NCBI RefSeq assembly: GCF_007565055.1
Contig: NC_044554.1
Location: forward strand, 56,763,676-56,827,675
From: Rhinopithecus roxellana
Lineage: Eukaryota; Chordata; Mammalia; Primates; Cercopithecidae
Length of the DNA stretch: 64,000 nucleotides
Direction of reading: 5' to 3'
The translations under genes and the position numbers were made by a program. Below the pieces are notes generated by a model. The model was given only the letters and a program-made list of their open reading frames with translations. It did not search any database and had not been told where the DNA came from. Below, in pieces: positions 32,540 through 44,859 of the stretch. The first letter of the stretch is position 1. Every line of letters begins with the position of its first letter.

Positions 32540-34760
32540 CAGTTACTGCTTTGGTCAGCTATATATTTTGAAAATATCTTCCAGTTAATGTCTTTCCACT
32601 TTTTTATCAGTAAATTTACGTGAAAAAAAAAGTACTTCATTTAATGCATTTAGTTTTATTAATTTTTTTACACATTTTGTTTCTTGTGTATTTTAAAAAC
32701 TATTTCCTATCATAAGATTTTTTAAATTTAATTTTAAGTTCTGGGACACATGTGCAGGATGTGCAGTTTTGTTAGTTACATAGGTAAACGTGTGCCATGG
32801 TCGTTTTCTGCACCTATCAATCTATCACCTAGATATTAAGCCCTGCATGCACTAGCTGTTTTCTCCTAAAAGGCTTATAGCTTTGCCTTTCAGAAATAAG
32901 GCTTTTACATGGCCAGAATTATTATATATATATATGTGGTGTGAGGTAACAATCTATCATCTTTTTTTTCTAGCATGACAACAGATGGCTGGCATTGATC
33001 TTTTCACTTATCTGTAATACTAAGTCTTTTGCAAATCAAGAGTTCACAAAAGTAGATTCTCTTTCAGGGCTCTTGACCCATCTTCATGAGTCAATTTGTC
33101 TACCAAGCATAAATATCGCTGCATTAAATACTGTAACTAACTGTAAAGTAAGTCCTGATATCTTTGTAAAGCAAGTTTCTACATTAGATCCTTCTTCAGC
33201 AATGTTTTGGTCATATTTTCCCCTTAGATTTTTAGAATCAACTTGTTATGTTTCTCAAAAATCTCCTAGCTTAATCTGTGGATAAAAGGTGTCTTTATGA
33301 CACTGAGTTTTCCAATCCACTAGCATGTTACATCCCTTCATTTATTTAATTTTTTTCCTCATGGCTTTCAAACAGTTTTGTAATTTTTTTCTATAAAGGT
33401 CTTATGCAGTTTTGTTAGTTTTATTTGTAGGTACCCTTATGCTTTGTGCTATCATGAATATTATCACTTTAAAATTATATTTATGTTTATTGATGGTATA
33501 TAAAAATTCAATTAAATTCTTTTATATCTTATAGCCAGCCACACTGATAAAATCTCTTGTTAATTATAACAATAGGTATGAAGATATTTTAGTTTTCTAA
33601 TTTAGGCAGTCATTATCTGCAGATAATGATGATTTGCTGCTCCTTTGTGTATTTTATTATTTTGCTTTTTTAGTATACTGGCCGCACTTAATACACTAAA
33701 ACACAGAAAACAATGTTAAATAGAGCCCATTATGTTGGTCCATACTTATCTTGTTCCCAATTTTACAGAAAATTTTTCAAGAATAGTAATACATTTTTAA
33801 AACATTTCCAAAGATACATTATTTCAGGTTAAGAAGGTTTTCTTCTATTCCTACTTCAAAAATATTTATAATAAATGGTAGAGTGTTGAATTTTATCAAA
33901 TTTCTTTTCTATATTTTGAAAAAAGTTGTATCTTAGTTTCTCTTTTAATCTGTAAATATAGTACATCTAATTTATAGACAGCTTAAGAAGTAAAATACTC
34001 TTGAACTTCTGGGGCGAAAACACAGTTTATAAAAGATGTGATCTTTCTATTTATAGCTATTTGGTTTGCTAATATTTTACTCAGGATTTGCACATCCATG
34101 ATTTCGAGTAAGATGACCTATGACTTTCTTGTCTAGGTGCCCTTGTGTGGTTTTGTCAGTAAGCTTATACTAGCTTCCTAAAGTAAATTGAAGAAATATC
34201 ATTTTATTTTCTATTTTTAGAAGATATATAATATTAAAACTATCCCTCAAAAGTTTAGTAAAATTTTTTGTGAATCACTCAATAGTTTTTCCTCTTTGTG
34301 GAAATAATTTATATTACTCAATTTCTTTAATGGTTATAGAAGTAGTCATACTTTCTATTTTCTCTGTAGTCAGTTTGAATACATTATGTTTTTCTAAACA
34401 TTTGTGTATTTCATTGAAGTTTTCAAATCTATTGACACAAACTTATCCATGGTGTTTTCTTACTTCCTTTTGAATCTCTTCTGTATCTGTAATTATAATT
34501 TTTATTCTATTCCTAATATTGGATATATATGCCTTCTGCTTTGTTTTTGATCAGTCTCACCAGTTGTGAATTTTATTAATATTTTCAAAGAACAATTTTT
34601 GGTATCGTTATTCCCACTACTTTGATTTCTTTTTTATTGATTTTTGTTTCTAATATAATTATAATCTTTCTTTTACACTCTCTTGAGTATATTCTGCTGT
34701 TCTTTAACTCTCTTAAGATGAATACTTAGCTCATTTAATTTTAAGATCTTCTTCCACAAT
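32540..34760 (-). mobile_element. Old L1M ORF2 block, antisense, with a young L1 3' end inside
   Basis: Reverse-complement L1 ORF2 order: ACTATTTCCTATCATAAG, then after the inserted fragment GTTTTCTCCTAAAAGGCTTA, TTGTTATGTTTCTCAAAAAT, GATAATGATGATTTGCTGCT, TGTGTGGTTTTGTCAGTAAG, CTTTGATTTCTTTTTTATTG and ATTCTGCTGTTCTTTAACTC. About 2 kb of broken ORF2. The 96-codon plus frame at 32995-33285 is antisense L1 noise. Confidence 0.75.
32705..32876 (-). mobile_element. L1 3' UTR fragment inserted in L1M
   Basis: AATTTTAAGTTCTGGGACAC, GTGCAGGATGTGCAGTTTTG, TACATAGGTAAACGTGTGCC and CTATCACCTAGATATTAAGC are the reverse-complement 3' terminal L1PA/PB text. L1M ORF2 text resumes immediately after. Confidence 0.85.
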
Positions 34761-36690
34761 AGCAAAAGAAGGCAAACTAGAATTTGTGACTAATAAGAAT
34801 TACCTATATTTCCATATTATGTTTCTATAGTTGCAGAAGTCTTAAAACATCATTTACATTTATATCTTCTTTAAAACTATAGTTATTAGATATTTTTAAC
34901 ACATTAATAAAGAAGCACATATATTACAATTTTTAAAATGCTTTGATAACTCTATTCCTATGTCATTGGTTTTATTTGTACTTTCATTTTTTTTATTTTA
35001 TGCATCAAGGATCACTATTATGTGAAGGAACCAATATGATTTGTCAGATTTCCATAAAATAAAAAGAAGTTAAAAAACACTTAGTAAAGCTTAATGCAGG
35101 ATTCTCAGATTTAGCTTCCTCACTTGGTCAGAGGCCAAAATCTCTAGATACTAGTGTCTATCTCATCTTCTTCCATGTAATCATACTTTACCATGCCCTG
35201 GTTTGCTTTCTTTTTCACAACTTACTTCTCTCTACTGCATTCAACTCACTGGGTTTTATTTTGTTTGTTTCTTTTTGTCCTTTGGTATTTTTCTTACTTT
35301 CTAGCAAATCCAATAAGGCATTAAATATTACATTTGTGGTAATTTTTAAAGGTCTCATTGTATTTCAGCAACAGGGTATCTCAGACTATGTAGACCATTA
35401 ATCTGCTGGAAATAGAATTCTTGTCTAGGATTTTCCAACTTTTGCTTAAGCTAGGTTGGGAAAAAGATCTACCACAATTTATTTATAATTCTGACCTTCA
35501 GATTTATATGCAAGAAAGGTTCTATTCCTTGAAGAGCAATCTTCCCCAGGGTGAGCTTATATATCTTACATATATAGCTCCAAACCATTCTTTCCTAGTG
35601 GCAAAATTTGAAAATTTAAATCGGGAAAACTAGTCCTCAAGTTTTAAGCATCTGTTGCTGTCACCTATTTTGATAGGGACATATACAACATTCTCTCTCG
35701 TGGAATAGGATTTAAATGACTATCACAGGCCATTCATGAAGCACAGTGCCTTGATCCTCCCTCAGGGCCTTGTCACCCTCATTCTTTCTCCACTCCCTCA
35801 GCACTTACAGCCCAGGCTTTAATATGACTCCTAAACTGACATTGTCATCACCCAGTCAGTGCCTTACCTTCAAATTTTCTCTTAGAATGTCACACAATGA
35901 CCATCAATCAAAAGAATTCTGATTGCTATAATATTCATATTATGAATATGTAATATTTATTATATATATTATATATGTGTGTGAAGGGTGCCACCAATTT
36001 TTGCTGATTTATGTTAAAGCTATTTCCTAAATACTATCAGGGCTATAACTTGAATTCTATCGAGACTAATGAGAGGAGCAATATTAGAACCATAATTTTC
36101 TTCTACTTTTCTTTCAAATAATTCCATACTTGGTTGCTCTTATTTATGTTTCTCTAGCTGTACATGAGCAAGTTTATCTCAAACACCTTTAGCAGCATTA
36201 GTTATTACTGTTCAATTTAGGCTTTTCCAATTCAATAGGCAAAACTCATGACTATGATTTAACTTATGACTAGTAATGTTAAAATTTTATGTGTGCTTTT
36301 ACAAAAGCTGACTGAGTTATTCTAAAATGAACTCATTGTCTTTTCAAAATGGACTCAATCTTCCAAACTTAGTCCAGATTGTGCTTACTGTGATAATTAG
36401 CTGTTTGTTTTCATATAATCTTTTTAGATGAACTTTAGGAAGTAATTATTTTCAAAGGTAGTTAGATCCAATCCTTGTTACCTTACTGCTTCAATTAATA
36501 TATCATTTCTAATTCATTTACCTCGGTTATCCAGGGATTAAATTATATAAATAAACTGAATGATTTGAAGTACCTAAATAATGGCGTCAACTCTTTTTGG
36601 GGCATAATTACAGCCTGAGGATATTTTTATAAGATTTCAAAAAGCCATTTGATTGAGTCACAGCTACAAACATTTATAGATTTTAGGAGA
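34761..36690. other. Unassigned sequence, about 1.9 kb
   Basis: No family recognised. An AT palindromic stretch lies at 35935-35985 (ATATTCATATTATGAATATG). The 70-codon frame at 35421-35633 has no resemblance to a family. Confidence 0.5.
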
Positions 36691-36694
36691 AGAA

Positions 36695-36848
36695 AGGTCG
36701 TTAGAGTCAAATCCAGCTCTCTTATTTTGTAAATCTGAGAATTGATATCCAGAAAGGAAGGCTGAGTTATCAATATCACACAAAAAGTTATTGGCAAATC
36801 TAGGATTAGAACCCAGGTGTCCTGACACCTTTTCCACTGATTTATACC
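36695..36848 (-). mobile_element. MIR SINE
   Basis: ATTTTGTAAATCTGAGAATT, AATATCACACAAAAAGTTAT, TAGGATTAGAACCCAGGTGT and CCTGACACCTTTTCCACTGA follow the reverse-complement MIR (..cagatgaggaaa..ggtcacacagctagt..ggattcgaacccaggc..gctcttaaccacta). Confidence 0.7.
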
Positions 36849-37577
36849 CATTTTGTGACCCTACAAATGTTTCCATTTTGGGAAAATGAGTTTATGACAA
36901 ATAACACACTTTATATATTCAGATAGACATTTGTATGTAGACTCCAGAGGCTACCAAATTTTCTACGACTAAGAATATCAATCCATTGGAATAGGAGGAG
37001 TATTTAAACCCACATGGAATGTGGTTTGTTTGTTTGTTTGTTTGTTTTTTTACAGTTTTAAACTATTCAAAAAATAATCAGCCTATATCCTACTGAGGAA
37101 GTGTGTTAGATAACCAGAAATAGATGGTATTTCTGGAATTGTTCTTTGAAGATATTTCAGTGACACTTCAAGAAAAAAGAGCATGGCTGGAGTTAGGTAA
37201 AATTTTAACCAAGGACAGTTCTCACTATAAGAGCAATTCTAATGCCAGCCGTTGAGATAACAACATTTTCTACTATAGTATACAATAATCAGAGGGTGCT
37301 AGGAGGATTTAGTGTACACACAGAGTTTCCACAGCACTTACTTCACAATCTCTCAACTCTAGTTATCTTCCTCTATTTCTGTAAGTTCATTCCATTTCTG
37401 AACAGGTATTTCTCCTTTTTTTTTTTTTTTTTTTTTTTTTTTGCCTTTTTCTCCTCCTTTCCTTCAATTTCCTATCTACCCCAAAATGGCCACCAGCCCT
37501 TGCTTAGCTGTTCTAAACAAAGGAAGAGTTAATCTAGTAATCTTCAACTTTTACAGAATTCCAGGGGAAAAAAAAAC
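36849..37577. other. Unassigned sequence with (GTTT)n and a T26 run
   Basis: About five GTTT units at 37025-37048, and an isolated T26 at 37417-37442 without an Alu body next to it. No gene. The 96-codon frame at 37242-37532 translates the poly-T as polyphenylalanine. Confidence 0.55.
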
Positions 37578-37887
37578 TTTTTTTTTTTTTTTCCGAGACA
37601 GGGTCTTGCTCTGTCACTCAGGCTAGATAGCAATGGTAGAGTACAGTGGTGCGATCTTAGTTCACTGCAGCCTCTGTCTCCCAGGTTCAAGCTGTTCTCC
37701 CTCCTCAGCCTCCCAAGAAGCTGGGACCACATGCATGTGCTACCATGTCTGGCTAATGTTCGTATTTTTTTAAGATGGTATCTTGCTATGTTGCCCAGGC
37801 TTGTCTTGAACTCCTGGACTCAAGCGATCTGCCTACATGGGCCTCTCAAAGTTCTGAGATTACAGACACGAGCCACTGTGCCCAGCA
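37578..37887 (-). mobile_element. AluJ, antisense
   Basis: Poly-T, GAGACAGGGTCTTGCTCTGT, TTCACTGCAGCCTCTGTCTC, TGGCTAATGTTCGTATTTTT, GAACTCCTGGACTCAAGCGA and a terminal GAGCCACTGTGCCCAGC. Diverged J-type positions. A short insertion (ATAGCAATGGTAG) lies near 37627. Confidence 0.9.
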
Positions 37888-38107
37888 AAAAAATCATGCT
37901 TTATTCACAGTTTTCAGTTTTCAAGCCAAGCACCTAAATACCTATTATTTTCTATTCTAGAGGTTTTGAGTCAAAATGTTACAGTCTCCCATTTACTTGC
38001 TACCATTAGCATATACAGGCAGTAATTTTAAACTCCTGCATTGAAAACAATCCCAGTGAAATTTCTGTTTTTGCACTGAAAAGATGCCAGCCAAACAATG
38101 AGGGTTA
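37888..38107. other. Unassigned sequence
   Basis: Nothing recognised. Confidence 0.4.
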
Positions 38108-39062
38108 TGTCTTAGTTAATTTGATCTGCTATAGCATACTACTATAGACTAAGTGGCTTACAAACAACAGAAATTTATCTCTCAGAGTTCTGGAGGCGGG
38201 AAAGTCTAACACAAAGGCACTGTCAGATTTACCATCTGGGGATGACACGCTTCCTCATAGAAGACTGTCTTCTCAGGGTAACCCCACATGGCTGAAGGGT
38301 TAAACAAGCTCTCTGGAGTCTCTTTTCTTTTTTCTTTTTCTTTTTTATTATACTTTAAGTTCTAGGGTACATGTGCACAACATGAAGGTTTGTTACATAT
38401 GTATACATGTGCCATGTTGGTGTGCTGCACCCATTAACTCATCATGTACATTAGGTATATCTCCTAATGCTATCCTTCCTCCCTCCCCCCAGCCCACAAC
38501 AGGCCCCGGTGTGTGATGTTCCCCTTCCTGTGTCCAGGTGTTCTCATTGTTCAATTCCCACCTATAAGTGAGAATATGTGGAGTTTGGTTTTCTGTTCTT
38601 GTGATAGTTTGCTGAGAATGAGGCTTCCAGCTGCATCCATGTCTCTACAAAGGACACGAACTCATCCTTCTTTATGGCTGCATAGTATTCCATGGTGTAT
38701 ATGTGCCACATTTTCTTAATCCAGTCTGTCATTGATGGATGTTTGGGTTGGTTCCAAGTCTTTGCTATTGTGAATAATGCCGCAATAAACATACGTGTGC
38801 ATGTGTCTTTATAGCAGCATGATTCGTAATCCTTCGGCTATATATCCAGTAATGGGATGGCTGGGTCAAATGGTATTTCTAGTTCTAGATCCTTGAGGAA
38901 TCACCACACTGTCTTCCACAATGGTTGAACTAATCCTATTCATGAGGGCTCTATCGTTATAACCTAATCACCTCCCCAAAGCCCCAATTCCTAATACCAT
39001 TGACTTGAGAATAGAATTTCAGCATATTTATTTTGAGGAGACACAAGCATTTGGACCATGGT
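38108..39062 (+). mobile_element. MLT1/MST-type MaLR LTR, split by an L1
   Basis: Left part 38108-38317: TCTTAGTTAATTTGATCTGC, TAAGTGGCTTACAAACAACA, GAAATTTATCTCTCAGAGTT and CTGGAGGCGGGAAAGTCTAA. Right part about 38937-39062: TCCTATTCATGAGGGCTCTA, ACCTAATCACCTCCCCAAAG, TTTGAGGAGACACAAGCATT and TGGACCATGG. Together they make one MaLR LTR in sense orientation, interrupted by the L1 below. Confidence 0.8.
38318..38936 (-). mobile_element. L1PA 3' fragment inserted in the MaLR LTR
   Basis: Interrupted poly-T, then AAGTTCTAGGGTACATGTGC, TGCTGCACCCATTAACTCAT, CCCGGTGTGTGATGTTCCCC and TGAGGAATCACCACACTGTC. About 600 bp of L1PA 3' UTR plus ORF2 C-terminus. Minus-strand peptide MFIAALFTIAKTWNQPKHPS (38562-38792) is ORF2p. 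There is no clear target-site duplication. Confidence 0.9.
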
Positions 39063-41929
39063 GCGGTAGTAAGAATTTTCTTCTAAAATTCTATGTTTTG
39101 TAATTACTTCATGTTTTTTCTCTCAAAATCAAGATGGCAGATGTCATTATCTTAGATCTTCATTAAAAAGAAATATTTAGTATTCATTCCATCTATGGAA
39201 TAATAGATCCCAGTCTCATTTCCCCCTGATTTTCTGTCTCTGGGAGAAGTTCTCATTCAATTCATATATAAAACCATTTTGTAATAAGGGAATTTAGCAG
39301 CACCAAAGAAGAGTTTCTGTTGTACTCCATTAAGTACCGTGGTGAGTTAAGCAGCATTTGTGTAGCTCTTACAAGCATCCCTGCTTCAATACTTCCAAAT
39401 ACATTGTTCAGGAGTCTTCAGACCCATCACATGTTTAGTTATAACCCTCAGTTGTGAAAATCATTTTCATTTATGGATATGTTAAACCTGTCATTGTTCT
39501 CATAAAATATTTTCTTCTCTATGGTTCAAGTTTATTCTTTCTGCCTTTTAATGTAACTATTTAACTAGACAAAGAAGGAATTTAATTCATAAGGAGGGAG
39601 GAGGAAGGCTGGAAGGAAAGAAGATGGACAAAAACTCAGAAGGGCACAAACAGGTGCCACACAACCTAGTGAGTGTCAGTGTACAGGAGGAAAGTAGGAA
39701 ACAGAATTGTGCTTGTTAATGGGTATTTTATAGGAAACACCACCCATGTTTTGAGAATGCTGTAGCAACCCTGTCAGCTGAGGCAGGATGAACAGTACTC
39801 CACAAGGTAAGACTAGGTGCAAAAGAGCTTCATGTATCTACCACCTCATGGGATTCTACAGTTTTGTATTTTCTTGTTGCTCTAGTTCTCAAATTACTAA
39901 AAATAACATGTTCCTCTCTTTACAAAGAAGAGATGCGCTCTTTACTAAGAATATACTGGCAATAGTTTTCTGGCCATTGAATTGTTTTTCCATACTTGAC
40001 CTCAATTCCTTCAGAATAAATCTATATTGTTGAATTGCCACACGAACACCTCACACTGGGTCGTTATAAGTTGGCACATTTCTCAATACATGCTTAATAT
40101 AACTAAGCTTGCTGCTACACATAATTTTGGTTGTTTTCAATTTTATCATCATCTATTAGCCAGAGGCTAAGAATGAAAAAAACAGATGCATTGTCTTAAA
40201 AACACAAAAACATGATTGACAAGCAAGAACTGGCCCCAAGCTACTTCCAATCAATTTCCTGAACAAAATATTCATTCAGTCTATCTTCCCACATGAAGCA
40301 GACCTAAGTGAGGCAGTCTTACATAATCCAAAATCTGCAGGGTGATTGTAAGCTAGAATTGAGATGTTTCCTCCATCAGGTAAAGGATGAGGCTAAAATC
40401 ATCCCCTTAGGTCATAAAGGAAACTAGAGACTTACAAGAAAATCTTCAAGCTATCATTCTTAATTATTCAGTATGAGGTTTTTATAGTTCTTCAAGTTCC
40501 AGGAATTCTCATCTTTTTTTTTTTTTTTTTTTTTTTTGCCTTTATTATCAATACCCTTTCCCCACCAAAGGGTAAACATATATGTGTGTGTGTGTCTGTG
40601 TGTGTGTGTGTGTGTGATCCATGAACACTTCAATGTGTATGACATTTCAATTCAATCATACAACTAGAAACAACAAAATCTATTTTCAGACATTGAGAAA
40701 CTTTCCAACTATTTTCTGTAGGTTAAAGAATCCCTATTCCAATAGCTTCTCCATACAGAACGTGATTTTCTAAATGAAACATTTTGGCTGCTGTCTTGGA
40801 GAATCTTCAAAATGTCCACATATATCTAATCTAGCAGAACCCAAAAGAAGAATCTAGCAAATCTCTGACTAGTGAATATTAATGTAAATCATACAATTCA
40901 TCCTTCTGACCATTTGAATGTAGAATCATGCTGTCAGAAGAGTTATCTTCTAGTGATTCTCTCTCTATTGCATAGGTATAAAAGTAGGCTGGGAGCAATC
41001 CTTCTATGTATTTCAGCCATGTGGAGAAGAAACTACAAAATCCTACAACCACTGTCCTCTATCTCTTTGGGAACAGGTTCATGGTGCCTCCTGCTCCAGA
41101 TTCTGTGAGTTACAAAGGAAACTGGATGTCACATCAATATACTGGGTATTTGAGAGGTATTCCCTGGAATACCATGGTATACTCCTCCATTTGTTTTTAA
41201 CTAGGTCTCTTTACTAGTGCATAACTAAGTAATAAAGCAAACTCCCATCAATGATTCTCTGAATTCATAGAAGATCCTTGCAGTTGAGGAATGTACAATG
41301 CTGACAACATGAGGAAATTTGGTTCAAAGACAGTATATTAGTGTAGCAATGGCTCATCCAATAGGCATCCAATTCAGAAATGCCTAAGATTGTCCAGGAG
41401 TCAGATGATGCTTATATGCCAAAAGTCTTAGAATTCTCCTGAAAGATCAGTAGTCCTGAGGAAGATGGGGCCAGGGAAACAATTATTCTCCAGCACTCTT
41501 CACCCTCACAGACCCTTCCCTTGCCCTTTTCTTCCTCTTATGACAAAGTCCCAGCTTCACTTCACAGGATGAGGAGGAATTTCAGATGCTGAAATTACAG
41601 TAGGAAGAGGATGGAATAGCAACTGAGCTCTTCAAAGTTGTCTGAGTGTCAAATTTAATATCTGAAAAGCAATTAGAATATATGTACAGCAAAGGTGAAT
41701 CTACTACCAACATATCACCTGTATCTCATAATATTAAAAGAGTATCTTTATCCTGGCTAGCTTAAAGCTCATCATAAAAACATTTGTATTACAGCGGGCT
41801 TCTGGAAGGGAAAAGAGGTGGAGATGAGAATGAGGAAAATCATCCAAGTGTAAGTTTAAAGGTAATTATAATATTCATTTATCCACACCCAAAAAATTTT
41901 TTATCATAATTTTAAACATATATGTTAAT
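39063..41929. other. Unassigned sequence, about 2.9 kb
   Basis: No gene or interspersed repeat recognised, though decayed elements may be present. Simple sequence only: purine-rich 39590-39625, T24 at 40514-40537, (TG)n at 40581-40616, and an 18-bp palindrome at 41156-41173. Confidence 0.5.
40581..40616. repeat. (TG)n microsatellite
   Basis: TATGTGTGTGTGTGTCTGTG followed by eight more TG units; one TC interruption. Confidence 0.95.
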
Positions 41930-42572
41930 TAAAGAGTATAATAATCCCTATCTACAATCACCCAACTCCAACAATTATCAAGCTCAAGTTGGTTTGAAGC
42001 AAACTCCAGTTGTTAAATCATTTTCTTCATAAATATTTCATAGGTAACTCTAAAATCATCATGACTCTTTTTGAAAACATAACCAACATAACCACAATAA
42101 CTGTACAAAAATTAGCAATAATTCCTTAGCACTAGGAGATACCCAGTCTTCAAATTTATCTAATTTTCTAACTGTTTTTGTAATGTACGTGCTCACATTG
42201 GAATCAAAATATATTACGATTGGTTGATATGTATGTCTCTTAAATCTTGAATCTATGGAAGTTCTCCTCTCCATATTTTTTATAATTTATTTGTTGAATA
42301 AATTAGACTATTTGCCTTCTGTATTTGGCCCAGTCTGTATTTGCTTGTTTCCTCCCAGGGGTCACTTAGCATGTTCTTCTGTCCCCATGTATACTGATAG
42401 TTCTACCTAGAGGTTTCATTAGACTCAAGTTTCTTTTTTTTTTTTAATGCAAGAATACCTTAGAAGTGGAGTGTGTACCTTCATCAGAAAGCATTTTAAT
42501 GGCTCAATGTCTCTATTTTATGATGTTAGAATCCTTTACTGTCATTGCCTATATTCTTTAATTCAGTGGGGG
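41930..42572 (-). mobile_element. L1ME-type 3' UTR fragment, antisense
   Basis: AAATTAGCAATAATTCCTTA, GATACCCAGTCTTCAAATTT, TTGGTTGATATGTATGTCTC, ACTTAGCATGTTCTTCTGTC, ACCTAGAGGTTTCATTAGAC and TGTACCTTCATCAGAAAGCA follow the same old L1M 3' text as 26640-27290. Confidence 0.6.
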
Positions 42573-42609
42573 GAGTTTTAAAAGATTTAGGTAAGTCACA
42601 GTGTATATA

Positions 42610-42850
42610 TCCTGGAAATAGACACTGTAGATTCAAAGATTAATAAGACATGTTCTTGTGCAGAAAAATCTTATAGCTTGAAGTGTGGAAAACAAACAGA
42701 CACAGAAAGAAACTTTTGTAATGCAAGGCAGACTCGAGTTGATACCAGGTAAATGCATAGTTTGAGACTAAGTCTTATAGAACAAAGGAGACAGGCTGAG
42801 CAGCAAAGGGAGGCATCCCAGGTAAAGTCAGCTCCGTAAAAAGCAGTTGT
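42610..42850 (-). mobile_element. Possible L2 fragment
   Basis: ATTCAAAGATTAATAAGACA followed by TGTTCTTGTGCAGAAAAATC, then ACAAACAGACACAG and a decayed '..aggcatcccaggtaaagtcag' have the order of reverse-complement L2 (gatgaataagacacggtccctgccct..). Weak. Confidence 0.4.
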
Positions 42851-43309
42851 GCAGAAGACTACTGGGAGTGTATGGGGGAAAGCCAGTCTCTCTGACCATT
42901 GATTTTCTTTATATATGCAATAAGACTGACTGAAATGTTCTCTAAATCTCTTCCACCACTAAAGTTCTAGCAGCTTGTATATTTAACCTGTAAGGCAGCC
43001 AAAATACTCACATATGTAACAAAAATAATAATCAGAAAAGCAAAGCAAATCATAAAATTCAATATGAAATAATTTGTTTACTCTTGAATTCAGCTTCTTC
43101 AATAAAAGTTTCCATTGGAAGGAAGATAAATCAGTAATTAAGATATTTCAGGCACTTCGGCAAAGAATTTTTTACTAATTTCAGAGCACTTTAAAATGTG
43201 ATCACTCTAGTTCTTTAATGAGTTAAGCTTAATATCAAACAATCATTTTCTAAGCACTTAGTATATCATGAGAAGAAGTATAAATTAGGATAATAACATT
43301 TTGAGGAAG
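42851..43309. other. Unassigned sequence
   Basis: AT-rich; nothing recognised. Confidence 0.4.
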
Positions 43310-43815
43310 AAATTTAGAAACATTTGTTAATAAAATAAATTTGCATACATTCTGACTTAGCAATCTGCTTATTTAAGTAATAAGTTTTACAGAAATACTA
43401 ACACAGCTATGCAAAGATGTTGACTGTAGCCTTGCTTGTAATAACAGTAAACCGAAAAAATATATATACTCATCAATAGGGAACTGATTAAACAAATCAT
43501 GATTCATCAAAAATGAGTTTCCAGGTATCCACAAAATAAATGAACTAGATCGCTAATACTAATAGGAACATCAGTCTCCAATTGCAAGTGAAATATTAAG
43601 TTAATATACTGGATATCAAGTCGAATTATTGTTTCAAAAAGTATATGCATATCTATTTGTATTTATAATAGAAAAAAATGTCTGAAAGTAAAAATCCAAA
43701 TAAAAATTTTAATACTTACTTTTAGGAGGTATAGTTATAGGAGATTTCTACATACTGTGTTCTTTCTACATTATTTTAATACTTCATATTGCTTTTCAAA
43801 TTTGAAAAGGGACAA
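43310..43815 (+). mobile_element. L1ME-type 3' UTR fragment, sense
   Basis: ACTTAGCAATCTGCTTATTT, GCTATGCAAAGATGTTGACT, GTAGCCTTGCTTGTAATAAC, CATCAATAGGGAACTGATTA and AACAAATCATGATTCATCAA follow the L1ME 3' UTR (..tgcaaagatgt..cattgtttgtaatagc..catcaataggggactggttaaat..). Confidence 0.75.
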
Positions 43816-44859
43816 AATTTTCTTTTAACCAAAATCTTTTCCTTGATACATTTCTCGTGTTCCCTCACTCCCTCTCTTCTGATTTGTGTCTCTTACTACA
43901 TAAACGTGCTCCATCTTGGCACACACTTTATTTAAGCAAAGCATAAAATCCTCACTTGACCCCATGTGTTCTCCTGGCTTCTGGTCTGTCACCCTCACGA
44001 GCACATCTGATTTTTAGGCCACGCTCACTGATGTACTTTTCACCTCCTGCTCAAATTTCAACCCAATATCATCAGGTGTCCATCCCTAACTCTACTGAAG
44101 CTTCCTTGATGAAAGTCAGCAATTGCCTTCTAATTGTGAAATAGTGTGGATGGTGTGAGTCTTCATCTTGGTCCTCCCAGCCACACTAAACACTGCCTTC
44201 TGGTAAATGTATTCCCAAGACTTTTATAAATGTCCTCCCTGAGATTCTGCAACACCATTCTTTTGACATCATCTCCATATCTGTGGTTGCACATTCAGAG
44301 ATTCCTGTGAATCCTCTTATTCACGTCACCACTGAGTGTTCTCTCTGACCTCTTTTCTTCTTGACTCTATCCTCTCCCATGCCCTCAGAAACTTCATTTT
44401 ACCTTTCGTGCTCTCTCTTTTGTGTAACCCTCTCCATCGCCTCAAATTATGTCACCAGCATGCTCACATCACTCCATAAACACACACACGCACAAACACA
44501 CAGAAACTCCTTTTGTGCTCTCTGCTCACTATCCACCCCCACATTGATTTTTCAATGTTTCTTCTTTTTTTCAAAGACAACATTCTTGAAGGAGGAACCA
44601 ACCCCTGCTATTTCATCACCACCCATTCATTCTTCAGCCCAAAGATGGATGTGTTAAAAAGCAAATGAAGCTGCACATCAGGGCCCCTCATTGCATGAAC
44701 CCTTTCCAAGACCTTATACGTGGTTCTCAATTTATAACTGTGTATTCTTTGCCTTATAAAGGACCTTCGCAGATTGTACAGCTGCAGGCTCCCATAATTT
44801 GGATCCATTCCTGGCTCTGCACACTGAAAACTGGCTTCTATTCTAACTATTCCTCTGAA
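43816..44859. other. Unassigned pyrimidine-rich sequence, possibly more L2
   Basis: C/T-rich text with phrases reminiscent of L2 (CCTCACTTGACCCC, TCTGACCTCTTTTCTTCTTG) but no continuous match. Frames at 43956-44808 overlap on both strands and match nothing. Imperfect (CA)n at 44479-44503. Confidence 0.45.

Noticed and set aside
37417..37442. T26 run as the tail of an antisense retroelement.
   Set aside because: No Alu, L1 or processed pseudogene sequence follows it before the AluJ at 37578, which has its own T-run. The same applies to T24 at 40514-40537.
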